Counted from the stretch's first letter, positions 7,604 to 17,943 are shown. The stretch is DNA of 26,036 nt from Terfezia claveryi (GCA_015179025.1 WHUX01000448.1:1-26036); one strand, 5' to 3'. Notes: generated by a model from the sequence alone, not told the origin. Numbers and translations: made by a program.

Positions 7604-8760
7604 GGGGATGAATTGGATTAAAGCCAATTGTGATAAGCTATGAGTCACCACTCCTTACAGACTCGAGCTAAAAAGAGGGTTAGAAATCGAGGAAGTTACT
7701 GATTTCACTGACTTTGATGAAGTATTTGCAGAGACTCAATATGTTGGATTAATTGAAATAGTGGAATGTAATTATCAGAAGTTCACTAATGGAGACGTTC
7801 GCAAGGTTATGAAAATAACAGCAACTGAAAATATCTATGAACTTGCTGATCGATTGCCAATACAGTACAGGGATTTTGTAAAAATCTTTAGAAAGGTGTT
7901 GCAATCCGCCCTTCCCACGCACGGTCCACAAGACATGACTATTGAGTTAGAAGAATGAAAGAGTCCCCTGTCAGGAAAACTATACCCCCTCTCCCTGATG
8001 AATTGGAGCTTCTCAAAGAATACCTAGATGAGATGCTCCGAACTGGCAAGATAAGACCGAGTAAAAGCAGTGCTGGCGCTCCTATATTCTTTGCCAAACA
8101 GCCAAATGGCAAGCTCAAAATAGTTGTAGACTATAGAGGGCTCAATGCCATAACCAAAAAAACAAGTATCCCCTACTACTTATGACTACTTTAATGGAAC
8201 AAGTTGGTACTTCATAGGTTTTCTCCAAACTCGATCTTAAACTCGGGTTTAACCTACTCAGAATAGCGGCCGGAGACGAGTGGAAAACAGTATTTAAGAC
8301 AAGATATGGCTTATACGAATATACAGTTATGCCTTTTGGGCTAACTAATGCACCATCGGTTTTCTAGTAACATGTTAATAATATTCTATCAGAACGAATT
8401 GACTGAGGAATAGTTGTATACATTAATGATATCCTCATTTATATCCAAACAGAGGAAGAACATGTCGAGCTCGTCCATTGGGTGCTACAGAAACTAATGG
8501 AGAATAACCTTCATGTCAATATAGACAAGTGTATCTTCCATGTCCCAGAAGTCAAATTCGGGGGATTTAAAGTAGGTACAAAGGGGATACAAATAGGGTA
8601 GAAGAAAGTCAAGGACATCCTCGCCTAGCAGGCTCCTTGGAACGTCAACAAAGTGCAAAGGTTTATTGGTTTTGCTAATTTCAATAGCCGGTTCATTCAA
8701 GGCTTTAGTAGTTTGGCTTTGCCGATTTAGACACTAACGCACAATAGAGTTCCTTGGAAC
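7604..8760 (+). pseudogene. pol: Element B copy 1 protease tail and reverse transcriptase (broken)
   Basis: The copy begins just after the protease ILG motif (GGGGATGAATTGGATTAAAG) and runs through the complete RT. Compared with copy 2 it carries TGA at 7956-7958, TAG and TAA replacing CAG CGA at 8365-8370, TGA for CGA at 8404-8406, TAG for CAG at 8599-8601, and TAG for TGG near 8625. The catalytic YIDD has become Y-I-N-D (GAT to AAT near 8428), which alone would abolish polymerase activity. Most changes are C-to-T or G-to-A, often at CpG. One position is better preserved than in copy 2: the run of four T near 8669 keeps the GFANF frame that copy 2 lost. Confidence 0.88.
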
Positions 8761-9231
8761 TGGACACAGCAGTGTCAACAGGCCTTCGATGAGTTAAAAT
8801 ATAGGTTCACTACCACTCTAATACTATACCATTATCACCCAGAACGACCAAAAATAATCGAGACAGATGCATCTAATTTAGCAAAAGCTGGTATTCTATC
8901 CCAAAAAGAACCAGATGGTTGTTGGCACCTAGTAGCATACTATTCAAAACGCTTTATCCCTACAGAACTTAATTATGATGTCCATGACAAAGAGATGGTC
9001 GTAATTGTCAATTGTTTCTAAGAATGGAGACATTTTCTCATGGGTGCCTTGGAGGAGATAATTGTATATACAGATCACAAGAACCTTATGTACTTTAATT
9101 CCACTAAGATACTCAATCGAAGCCAGGCCAGATGGGCGGAAATAGTAAGCCAGTTTAATTTTAGAATCATCTACTGCCCAGGTGAAAAAAATGGCAAAGC
9201 AGGTGCGCTTTCTCGTCAGGTTGATCCTGAC
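8761..9231 (+). pseudogene. pol: Element B copy 1 RNase H domain (broken)
   Basis: Recognisable RNase H: D in IETDASN, the WHLVAYYSKRF strand, E in DKEMVVIV, D in VYTDHKNL. The last catalytic aspartate of the usual N-G-K-A-D-A-L-S-R motif is glycine here (NGKAGALSR, near 9195). An in-frame TAA lies near 9019. An acidic stretch follows and leads towards integrase. The copy 2 equivalent is intact up to the window edge. Confidence 0.82.
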
Positions 9232-9432
9232 CTCGAAGGAGGGGGAGAGAAGCAGGACCACATGATTCGGATGTTCAAACCTGGTCAATTCCAACTAGGA
9301 ACAAGTGAGGAGAGTCTAGTAACGCGCCGTATTCTGGCAGTGAAGGCCTCACAAACAGAAGAATCAAGTTAGTCAAAGGAGATCCAAGAGGCTGGCCTCA
9401 AGGATGACAAGTAGTTAGGGATTCGGAATGCA

Positions 9433-10843
9433 TTGAAGTTTGGCAAGGAGTATCCTGGACTCGAGCATTACGGTTTAGAAGATGATATGGTAACCTATGA
9501 ACGTCGCCTATATATACCTGACAACAACTCCCATAAGTTGAAAGTGGCTTTCCAGTGTCATAATGCTAAAGTTGCAGGTCATTTCAGACGTAACAAAACC
9601 CTGGAGCTCATAAAACGAAATTACTACTAGCCTTACATGGAAGACTGGGTACGAAACTACGTTCGATATGCGATGCTTGCCAAAGAAACAAAACTACAAG
9701 ACACAAGAAATATAGCAAGCTTGTACCTCTTCCAATCCCCTATAGGCCGTGGGAAAATATTTCAATGGATTTCATCACTGATTTACCACCAGTCAAAGGG
9801 TACAATCAGATTTGGGTTATTGTTGCTAGGTTTACTAAAATGTCGCATTTCATTACAATAAAGAACCGGAAGGCAAAAGAGTTGGCTGGGATATTTGTCA
9901 AGAAGGTTTGGAGGCTGCACGGATTACCAAAGAGGGTTGTTTCGGATCGAGATTTGGTTTTTACAAGTTCGTTTTGGATGGAAGTAATGCGGTTACTAAA
10001 AGTTGAGTTGGATAAGTTCTCGGCATATCACCCCCAAACCGATAGTCAAACTGAACGAGTCAACCAGACCCTTAAGCATTATCTACAGACATATTGCTGT
10101 TGGGATCAGGATGACTGGGTCGAGTTATTACCATTTGCCGAGTTCTGTTATAATAATACTGTCCACTCTAGTACTAAACTCATACTATTCTTCACTAGAT
10201 ACACTCAACACCCAGAAAATAATTTCCAGAACCCAACCGAACCCTCAATTGAATCAAACAATCCTAAAGTAGTCAAGACAGTCGAAACCTTGCATGCAAT
10301 GAGAGAGGCTATGAGGGAGAACATGAAGGCAGCGCAGAACCGGATGTCTAAATATTACAATCTCAAGGTAGTAGAGAAGGAACCAACATTTAAAGTGGGA
10401 GATTGGGTCATAGTCAACGCAAAGAACAGCAAAACAAGGCGTCCGACCAAGAAGCTTGACTACAAGTTACGAGGGAAGTTTAGAATCAAACGGCTTATTG
10501 GCACTTATGCTTATGAGTTAGAGCTTCTACCAAGTACAGGCAAAACTCACCCAGTTTTTCATATTAGTTTGTTGGAACCCTACCACCTTAACACGATTGC
10601 CGGCAGATGCTCGCCAACACCCCCTCTAGTCGACCTCGAAGAATTGGAATACCAGGTGGAAAAGGTTAGGACAAGTGAGCTTAGGAAGAGACGGGTTATG
10701 AATTTAGTCTCTTGGAAGAGTTATGGTCCTGATGATGATATATGGGAACCATATAAGAACCAGAAGGATGGAGCAGCCGATTTAATTCAAAAATTCCATC
10801 TGGATAATATTCGTAAGCCTCGGGACCCTGATGTTATTTTTTG
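9433..10843 (+). pseudogene. int: Element B copy 1 integrase with chromodomain (frameshifted)
   Basis: The N-terminal zinc-binding half (YERRLYIPD, H-x6-H in HNAKVAGH) is followed by a TAG near 9628 and a frameshift near 9670. The C-x2-C pair (CDACQRNK) is readable only in the next frame. From 9765 the core is continuous to the stop at 10842-10844: D in MDFITDLPP, D in VSDRDLVF, and E in the QTDSQTERVNQ motif. KVGDWV, a PVFHISLLEPY segment and a chromodomain-like end (YQVEKV, then LVSWKSYGPDDDIWEP) follow. This supplies the 3' half of B that copy 2 lacks in this window. The long core frame suggests recent loss compared with the RT region. Confidence 0.85.
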
Positions 10844-11075
10844 AGGATTTTTCTATTTTTCCTATATTAAGCTTTAGGTTTTTTGAATTATCTTTATGTT
10901 TTTTTTGTTTTACCTGTATTTCTTATGCCATATTGTCTAGGGGTGTAATGAGACGTACGCAGCTATGTTTTGGCTGTCGTACATGAGGACTGGTCCTTAA
11001 GCCCCATCCATTGTTGTTAGTAGCAATAATGATTCTGATTGCATGATCAATTAGGTTCTTGGGGACAAGAACCTT

Positions 11076-11086
11076 AAGGGGGGAGG
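11076..11086 (+). promoter_or_regulatory. Polypurine tract of element B
   Basis: AAGGGGGGAGG sits three bases before the LTR start (TGTCACGGGG at 11090), the standard site for plus-strand priming. The stretch 10844-11075 is AT-rich 3' noncoding sequence of the element with nothing else assignable. Confidence 0.85.
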
Positions 11087-11089
11087 CAC

Positions 11090-12427
11090 TGTCACGGGGT
11101 GACATCTAGCCCTACCAAAGGTACTTGGGCCCTAATAGAATGACCCTAGAACCTATATGAACTCTAGGTACACTCTTAGTAGTGTGGTGCAAGCGTTTCT
11201 AATGCTTATCTATAGAGTTAAGTATATAAAATGGGTATGAACCTCGGATTGGTTTATAATCATCCTGGATGGTTAAGACCCTTATGGAATATCCATAAAC
11301 TCTTGAGGGAGCTACGGTTCAAGTTTCATAAGTATCTGATTAATGGTTCAATAATTATACTCAGATTAATATGCTGACAATATGCATATATACATACTAG
11401 CTATATTAGCTGTTACCCTAAAGTCTTGGCATTACCTTGAATTACTAATTATTACCCTGAACTTAAGAAAAATAATTGGGTAAAAATAACTAAAAAGAAA
11501 TGAAGGACCGAGGGCGCACTTTAGACCAAAGTGCGTCCGGTGACCCTATAAGGGAGTGTGCCCAAGACAGAGGCCAAAGATAGAGCCAAAACATAAAGTT
11601 CTCCGAATTTAATGTTTCAAGGTTCTATCTAAGCCTACTCTTCGTTCTGATTCCATTTCTGCAATCCGTTTTATGATCGGAGTTAAACTCATGGAGATAT
11701 AAGACTTTTAATATGGTCATATTGGTCCAGGAAGAGGTTTACTTATTATTGGTAATAACTCCATGAATAATTTGGGTATTGAGATAAACTAAGATTCTAT
11801 AATCTTCTATGCGTTGATACCTTTCCAATGGTAATCTACTTGTGACCCACGGTTCTCTATTCATAGAGTTATGTGCAGTTGAAATTTATTTTCAATAGAT
11901 ACTAGACACTATTAAGTGAATATTGCTGGAAACATAATTAGATGCCTTCAGATAGTGTCGGATGGTAATTCGATAGTATCGGGGATTGGTAACGTATCTG
12001 AAATTGAATTTAGTTGTCTCAGATAAGAATTCTTTAAAGGAATAAGCGAGCGATAAGCGAAGTATATATAACATGCAGACATGGGAATATTCTCTATGTT
12101 CGGGTTAGTAACCTATGACAACGAGTGCAGATAGCAACTGCATTAACAAAGGTATGGATGGCATAACACTTAGGAAGAAATTCCAAGGTGACAGGTAGGC
12201 CCGCATTTTATAAAATATTTTTATCATAAGAATATCTACGAACACTGTAGGATATAAATAGTGCAAGTAGTTCCAGTTGAATTTACTTGACTACCAGCGA
12301 GTATTCGAAAGCAAGAGCACCTTGAGTACACAAAGCCTACAAAGTTCTAAGTCTTGAGTTAACTTTACGTTTAAGCGACATAGGATTTGTGTTGTATTGC
12401 AAAATAAGATCCATCGTAAAGGGCTAC
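11090..12427 (+). repeat. 3' LTR of element B copy 1, lacking ~120 bp at its 3' end
   Basis: It starts TGTCACGGGG and is collinear with the complete LTR at 20366-21831, with scattered substitutions, until about 12427. There (after the GATCC... and GGGCTACCATCACG region) similarity stops. Contents shared with the other copy: an 8-bp hairpin CGCACTTT-AGACC-AAAGTGCG at 11515-11535, a TATA box at 12253 and the CTACAAAGT segment near 12338. The terminal GTGACA end is missing. Confidence 0.9.
12253..12260 (+). promoter_or_regulatory. TATA box of element B LTR, copy 1
   Basis: TATAAATA is found at the same place as 21530-21537 in the other LTR, within a GGATATAAATAGTGCAAG block conserved between copies. 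Confidence 0.6.
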
Positions 12428-12504
12428 CATCACGAAAGAATTTTCCTCGCCCTAACGCCTCTCAGGGCCTTCTGGCGCACCCTCAAGATCCCTCGGACGC
12501 CGGG

Positions 12505-12732
12505 TCGCCGCATGCGCCCCAACGCTTGTCGTCCGGTACGGATGCGCCCCAACGCTTGTTGTCCGGTACGGATGTGCCCCAACGCTTGTCGTCTGGTACG
12601 GCTGTGCCCCAACGCTCATCGTCCGGTACGGATGTGCCCCAACGCTTGTCGTCTGGTACGGATGTGCCCCAATGCTTGTCGTCCGGTACTGATGCGCCCC
12701 AACCCTCGTCGTCCGGCACAGATACGCTGCAA
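12505..12732. repeat. 30-bp GC-rich minisatellite (~7-8 units)
   Basis: The unit is GATGCGCCCCAACGCTTGTC followed by GTCCGGTACG, exactly 30 bp, with point changes between units (GCG/GTG, CCG/CTG). Being a multiple of three it keeps four or more frames open on both strands. It lies directly after the truncated LTR of element B copy 1. Confidence 0.9.
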
Positions 12733-13100
12733 CGCCGTGTCTGTAGCATCTGTCACTATAATGCCTATACCATAGCAAGTGTCGCCACTATGCGCTGCCT
12801 CTCACCATCTGCCTTGGTGCCTAGCCTCGACTGTCCATCGTCTTCATACTTTGCCAGACGCTCACCATCCCACGGCTCCCGCTCTTCCCTCCGCGCCTCC
12901 TCAAGGTACCCTTCCATTCCGTTTCCTAGAACTCGTCACTATGTACTCATCCTGTCCTACCCAAAGCCTCTCAATGTCTCTCCCCGAGCTTTACCACTCC
13001 CTTCACCTCCCTATCCATTGATCATCTCACAATCGCATTATGTTTTTAAACACTCCGCATAAGCTGTTCCATTATTCTATTCAATAATATCCTAACCTAT
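12733..13100. other. C-rich unassigned spacer
   Basis: Pyrimidine-rich sequence (many CCTC, CCATC, TTCC) between the minisatellite and the end of the transposase. A plus-strand frame stays open here as a continuation of the minisatellite frame, but it has no recognisable domain. One end of the Plavaka-type transposon may lie in this stretch; I could not identify a terminal inverted repeat. Confidence 0.4.
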
Positions 13101-16100
13101 CTAATCATACAACTCATTCCACGTATTAAAATCAATCCTGTTATTAACCAACCAGACCCTCCCCGTCTCCACTGGTATCATATGTGCCATCCCCTCTATG
13201 TCCGAAACCTTGATAACATTCAGTGCCCCTTCGTCCTCCCGTTTTTCCATCCTTATCATCCCCTCCTCACCATGCGGTCTACTAGAACCCTTCACTTTCA
13301 GAAACCTCACGTATGCCACCTCATGTGTTGTCCCCATCCCATTCATTCCCATCCCATTCCAGATCCTGAAAAGTCCTTCCAGCCTAGCTACAGTACGACT
13401 ATCGAGTTTCCCACTGCACTCTTGTGACCGCGGCCTCCTTCTTACCCAAATCCAATCTGCCCTTAAATTTCCATGCTTTCTAAAGTCCCTATCTCCTGTC
13501 CAGCGAAGATTGTGAATTTCCAAACCATCGCCTTGAAATTGCGGCACTGCTACCCTAAGACTACTGACATACTGCCCTCGGTACTCCTCGATCCCCTCCG
13601 TATCTCCTGTAGCAACCCCCAAATAACCATTCACGCGTAGGTAATCCCGAAACTTGCAAATTAGGTTCGGGATTTGGAGGACCTGTGCAAGCACTGAGAG
13701 GGGTTCTGCTATTGCATTCCGAGCCTGCGGTTGCCCAGTCATTCTCAGATGATCTTTATTTGTAGTCGTATCTTCTGTATCCTTTCTCATTGTCGTAACT
13801 AGAGCCTTGATCTCCGCATCAAACGTCACCTCCTTATCACACGCACATAAATTCAACTCTAGCATCTTAAACGCATGGTCTCTTGTATGTGTGTCAAGAA
13901 TTTGCATTGTTGCGTCAACTCTATTCGAACGTTTATAAGCATCCTTCAGTGGCTTGTGGAGGGCCTCGGTAATCTCTGTTGAATACTGTGGGAGGGTTCC
14001 AAATTGAATGACCTGTTCCGCGTAATGGGTCAGAAGGTGTAGCTTCGGATAGTTGAATGTAGACTGACCCAGCATGTCGGTCACCAGGTGTTCTCGTTCC
14101 TGACGATTTGCAGTTGCTTGGTTTGCCTTCTGCGTGGCCGTTGCCGGAAAGTAACTCGAAATTGTTGCCTGACGAGCCTGAGTCGCTGCCATATCCTTAG
14201 AAGCTCCTTTCGCCTTGTTCTGGTCAGCCTTACTTGCACGAAATTCCCCAAATATATGACGATACTTGTGGAATTCCTGTAGGTACTTAGTCATATATTG
14301 GATTGTCTCCCCCGTATGACTTCGATATTGGGCAATTAAACAGAAGTCCGACAGCGCACGAACGGCCCGGATAGCAATTTTCACATCAGCCTGAGCAACT
14401 GGCCCTAGTCGGCTGGTGTCCGTCTCACGACGCATGGCGGCTGTAAACAACTAAGAATGACCCGTCCCACACCTCACATTTCCGCACCGCTCCACATTGT
14501 GATTTGGCGATACTGCTTCCGTGGTGGAGTGAACCCTGGGTATGGCGGCAATGTACTCCATATTTCATCGAAAACTGCAAGCCTTTTGTGTTTTCCCAAG
14601 AATCCCTGTATCCACTCCATCAAATTTTTCAGGACACCTAGGTGTATATTATGTAGTATGTCTCCACGTACAATGCTCGGTGGGTGGACCGTGGGGAGAC
14701 TCCATAGCGCATTCTGGATTGGCTTTACATCCAGAGCGGTTAACCTGTCATTCACAATTAATTTCCTCCATCTGTAGAAAGGGGGTTGACGGACCCATTA
14801 TTATCGTTGGCCGCCCATAGGCGCTCATAGCCAGTATGGTCACGCTGAGGGTACGGTCGTTTAGGTAATAACCCAAGCTGATCTCGACTCGCTATACATA
14901 TTGGACACCGGTTGACTTTTATGCAATGGATATTTACATTCTCCATGTGATCAGCAAGCCAAGTTGATACGATAGGTATACAACGCCGGACGTTCTCATC
15001 TCCGCATACTATCTCCACCCACCCGCCTTTGCAAAGTCAGTCATTGTCCAACAGAGCCTCTTTTGAGTTTGTCACCATACCTGGAACATATTGACTATGG
15101 GATCCAAGATCCGTTCAATCAGTCGGTGTTGAGTCTCAAGGGAATCATGCTCTTGGTTCTGAACCGAGAATCCGATGAGGGACTTTGTTCGTTTCGGGCC
15201 AATAGGTAACAGGCCTATTAGCATCCACGCCTGGCTTGATGGCTTATTTCGGATAGCTGATGGGATATTCCCCACGCTCATAAAATTGGCCACAACTTCT
15301 TGTCGCCGGAAAAGTTGGTCAAGCATGTTTGATCCGAGGTTATCAGAATAGGCACTAGACTCGAGGCAACTGGTAGGGTCATCTGACAGCCTGTTAGTAG
15401 CTGTTTATTTCATAAGGGACTGGATAAGAACCTACCTGCATGTCCCACCACCAGTCTCCCATATGCATCTCCGTATAGACCCTGTTACCTTGTCGATCAA
15501 AATCCTTCTGAGGTTTGAAAACCAGATACTGAGCATACGCTTTCTGGCGGAGAAGGTAACGAATACACTGTTCAACGTCCCTATAGAAAAATGTCACCCC
15601 TTTTTGCAGGTGGAAATCCATGGTCCCATGTTGCCATGCTGGTTGGTCTATCAGGGCTGCATTTTATTACGCCAGGTATGACCAGACCTATAGCCGACCC
15701 CTAGTGTCCGGGAGGTATCCAGAGGTAGCAAGTCATCTCTGAAAAATTGGTCAATTTGCTTCATCGAAGTCTTGTTCTGATGGCAGAATCGTGCAAGTTT
15801 ATATTCATAAGCACTGGTAAAGGGTAATAGTGGATTCCATGATGGATTCCGCATGGGCGTGAACAACCACCGGCGTATGACTTGTCCGACTTGGAGTGAC
15901 TGTGGAGGATACTCCTCAGTACATTGATGAGGACTTAGAGGGTCTGATGATGTCTGCGCAATGCTTGGTAATCTAATGTTGCCAAGCACTGTTGAGGTAG
16001 CTTCCGAACTGTGTTCGGTCAGTCCATTTGTGACTCTAAGTACAGCGTCGACGCTGTACTTCCGGCGTCGCTTGAGGGTACATGACAACCTCTGAGGATC

Positions 16101-16220
16101 TGGCGTCGCCGTTTTTTGGGGCAGACTGGATTGCAGTTCTTTGCCAGCGTGTTTTTTTCGTAGATGTCGGCCATAATGGCCGGCTACAGTGAACTGATAG
16201 TTGCAAAATTGACATCGCAT
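13101..16220 (-). pseudogene. Plavaka-type transposase, frameshifted and partly spliced
   Basis: Read on the minus strand from ATG 16220. An N-terminal C2H2 finger (CQFC, then HYGRHLRKKH) is followed by a basic/serine linker, then LPFTSAYEYKLARF with NKTSMKQID (to 15651), then VTFFYRDVEQCIRYLLR and YTEMHMGDWWWDMQ (15394-15621). Next are GNIPSAIRNKPS with LIGLLPIGPK (15072-15326), EIVCGDENVRRC with NRCPIC (14758-15018), and DILHNIHLGVLKNLMEWI (14474-14755). A long last part (13101-14450) has FNYPKLHLLTHYAEQV and EALHKPLKDAYKRSNR. This order is typical of the large agaricomycete Plavaka transposases. Single-base frameshifts lie near 15650, 15290 and 14755, and at least one genuine intron is visible. 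The family name rests on recalled motifs, without a search. Confidence 0.72.
15383..15435 (-). other. Probable 53-nt intron in the Plavaka-type transposase
   Basis: On the minus strand, WWWDMQ ends in CAG followed by GTAGGT (donor, GT at 15435-15434). A perfect TACTAAC branch site is at 15399-15393, and the acceptor CAG ends at 15383, after which the transposase sense resumes (VPILITSDQ). A second candidate of 54 nt (15027-15080, GTATGG to CAAAG) lies in the next gap, but its reading phase does not match cleanly. Confidence 0.7.
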
Positions 16221-17063
16221 ACTCTCCTATCAACTATGTAAGTTCCGTATAAATTGCATATGCAGTTCCTTTCACCTACAACGATTGGATGAATAGGTAG
16301 GGTCTCGATAGGGACTCTCTCTGTATTCGGTGATACTGCCTTCTTCGAAGTCTTCGGGATGATATTGGTATGTAACTGGACTGTATAGCAACTCATAGTT
16401 CAAAAATTAACATCGCGTACTCCGCCACCAACAATCTATGTTCCGTAAAAATTGTATGCGGAGCGGCTTTCACATACATCGATTGGCAGAATAGGTAGGT
16501 CTCGATGGGGATTCTCTCTGTATTCGGTGAACTGCCTTCTTCGAAGTCTTCGGGATGATATTGGTATATAACTGGACTGTATAGCAACTAGTTCAAAAAT
16601 TAACATCGCACTAACAATCTATGTTCCGTAAAATTTAGGGGCGGAGTGGCTTTCACATACAACGATAGGCTGAATAGGTAGGGTCTTGATGGGGACTGTC
16701 TCTGTATTCGGTGATACTGCCTTCTTCGAAGTCTTCGGGATGATATTGGTATGTAACTGGACTGTATAGCAATTCATAGTTCAAAAATTAACATCGCGTA
16801 CTCCGCCACCAACAATCTATGTTCCGTAAAAATTGTATGTGGAGCGGCTTTCACATACATCGATTGGCAGAATAGGTAGGTCTCGATGGGGACTCTCTCT
16901 GTATTCGGTGATACTGCCTTCTTCGAAGTCTTCGGGATGATATTGGTATGTAACTGGACTGTATAGCAACTCATAGTTCAAAAATTAACATCGCATACTT
17001 TGCCACCAACAATCTATAGTCCATAAAAATTAGGGGCGGAGTAGCTCACATACAACAATTGTC
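16205..17063. repeat. Tandem array of ~183-198-bp units at the transposase 5' end
   Basis: The anchor CTGTATTCGGTG recurs at 16321, 16519, 16702 and 16899, giving periods of 198, 183 and 197 bp. A fifth partial unit ends near 17063. Shared blocks include CTTCTTCGAAGTCTTCGGGA, TGTAACTGGACTGTATAGCA and GTTCAAAAATTAACATCGC. The last block is the diverged counterpart of the transposase start (TTGCAAAATTGACATCGCAT, 16201-16220). The array therefore amplified the promoter/leader plus the first codons. Minus-strand frames of 64-70 codons recur once per unit, but are probably by-products. Confidence 0.85.
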
Positions 17064-17110
17064 AGAGTATCCAGGGCCTCCCTGGACTCTCTGTGACCAG
17101 TAGGGACTGT

Positions 17111-17311
17111 TTAGTTTGAACGCTTGAGGCGCAAGCTGGACGATACTGGACTAGAACTAGACCCCATAGTCCCGCAATCATGGAAGTCCCACCGCACTAG
17201 GTATGTGGTCCCAGGTTGTACAGTATTAGTGGGTACGTAATCCACTGCACATGTGCCATAACGACCGTAGGTAAGGCGTGCTATGTAGCCTGGTGGTGGT
17301 TTGGTATCCAT
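17111..17311 (-). CDS. Small unrecognised open frame (66 codons)
   Basis: The frame starts MDTKPPPGYIARLTYGRYG, has a central PTNTVQPGTTYLVRWDFHD and ends serine-rich then basic. It is upstream of the transposase array on the same strand. I recognise no family. Composition is less repetitive than its surroundings, and it could be an exon of a former gene or chance. No promoter or splice sites decide the matter. Confidence 0.2.
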   Translation of the reverse strand: MDTKPPPGYIARLTYGRYGTCAVDYVPTNTVQPGTTYLVRWDFHDCGTMGSSSSPVSSSLRLKRSN

Positions 17312-17639
17312 CTTCGTGTGAGATCTTTAGTACGAGACTATCCAGTTGGTGTAGTATAACAGTTGGTGTAGTATAACGAAAGAAATCGCAAGAGGAGAAG
17401 AAAGGAAAGACGACATTCTTTGAATGATGCCAAGACTGCTTGTCCTGTCCTTTCCAAAAATAAATTGTGTATCAGACCGCCACATATTGCACTGCGGCCT
17501 GAGGAAAGACATTGAGAAAAAAGGGGATATTGTAAAACAGTCTGAGGAAAGACATTTTTATGTAAAAGAGGTTTAATACCGTAGGTTGCAAATGTTATGA
17601 GTTTTCTTGCTCACAGATGATGATGGGTAAAACAACAGA
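17312..17639. other. Unassigned spacer with short direct repeats
   Basis: Nothing coding is visible. AGTTGGTGTAGTATAAC occurs twice in tandem near 17343-17378, and CTGAGGAAAGACATT occurs twice near 17500-17556. Confidence 0.5.
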
Positions 17640-17644
17640 AATAT

Positions 17645-17800
17645 TTCCACCTGCACCAAGGTGTTTGTGCCGGTCAGCCGGTCAAAAGCCTGCCGCTAAC
17701 CTGAGTAGGAACTGGCAGGCCGAAGCCATTCCGGAGGCGGTTAGGCCACCCGACCGTCCGGTATGGTGCCTTTGACCGTCCGTCACTAGTGTGTTGGCAA
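17645..17800. repeat. Possible small MITE-like palindromic segment
   Basis: CCGGTCAAAAGCC near 17679-17691 is an imperfect inverted match to GGTGCCTTTGACCG near 17765-17778. Nested inside are CCTGCC/GGCAGG and GCTAACC/GGTTAGG pairings. No target-site duplication is evident. Confidence 0.3.
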
Positions 17801-17895
17801 GGATTTTCAACCAGACTAAGGATTTTCTTAGTCTTTTGCACGACCCTCCTCTAGTGGTGCCAACCTAGTCTTGTGCCAACCAAGTCGTTGGACCT

Positions 17896-17943
17896 AGTCT
17901 GGTTGGCACGGTTGGACCTAGTCTGTGTGGTGCCAACCAGACT
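17896..17943. repeat. Perfect 14-bp inverted repeat (hairpin 1)
   Basis: AGTCTGGTTGGCAC at 17896-17909 pairs with GTGCCAACCAGACT at 17930-17943 across a 20-nt loop. Confidence 0.85.

Larger units (their letters stand above)
7604..12427 (+). mobile_element. Ty3/Gypsy element B copy 1 (5' part missing, decayed)
   Basis: The sequence from 7604 onward aligns base for base with element B copy 2 from 24677 (within protease) through RT and RNase H. It then continues through integrase, a polypurine tract and an LTR that matches 20366-21710 of copy 2. Many stops and frameshifts make it dead. The left edge is the end of element A's LTR. The right edge is loss of the last ~120 bp of the LTR at a minisatellite. 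Confidence 0.9.
13101..17063 (-). mobile_element. Plavaka-type (CACTA-related) DNA transposon, ends not defined
   Basis: It comprises the broken transposase reading frame (13101-16220) and the tandem array upstream of its start codon (16205-17063). The boundaries given are those of recognisable content, not of terminal inverted repeats, which I could not find by eye. Confidence 0.6.

Noticed and set aside
12389..13062. Frames of up to 221 codons over the 30-bp minisatellite
   Set aside because: The 30-bp period keeps four or more frames open at once, and the downstream part is C-rich sequence with no recognisable domain.
13141..13160. CCAACCAGAC near the end of the transposase as a partner of the 18-kb motif cluster
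   Set aside because: A single 10-bp match inside coding sequence is expected by chance at this scale and does not show a transposon end.
17070..17085. CCAGGGCCTCCCTGG palindrome as a terminal inverted repeat or terminator
   Set aside because: It is only 6 bp per arm with no partner elsewhere; too short to support either role.
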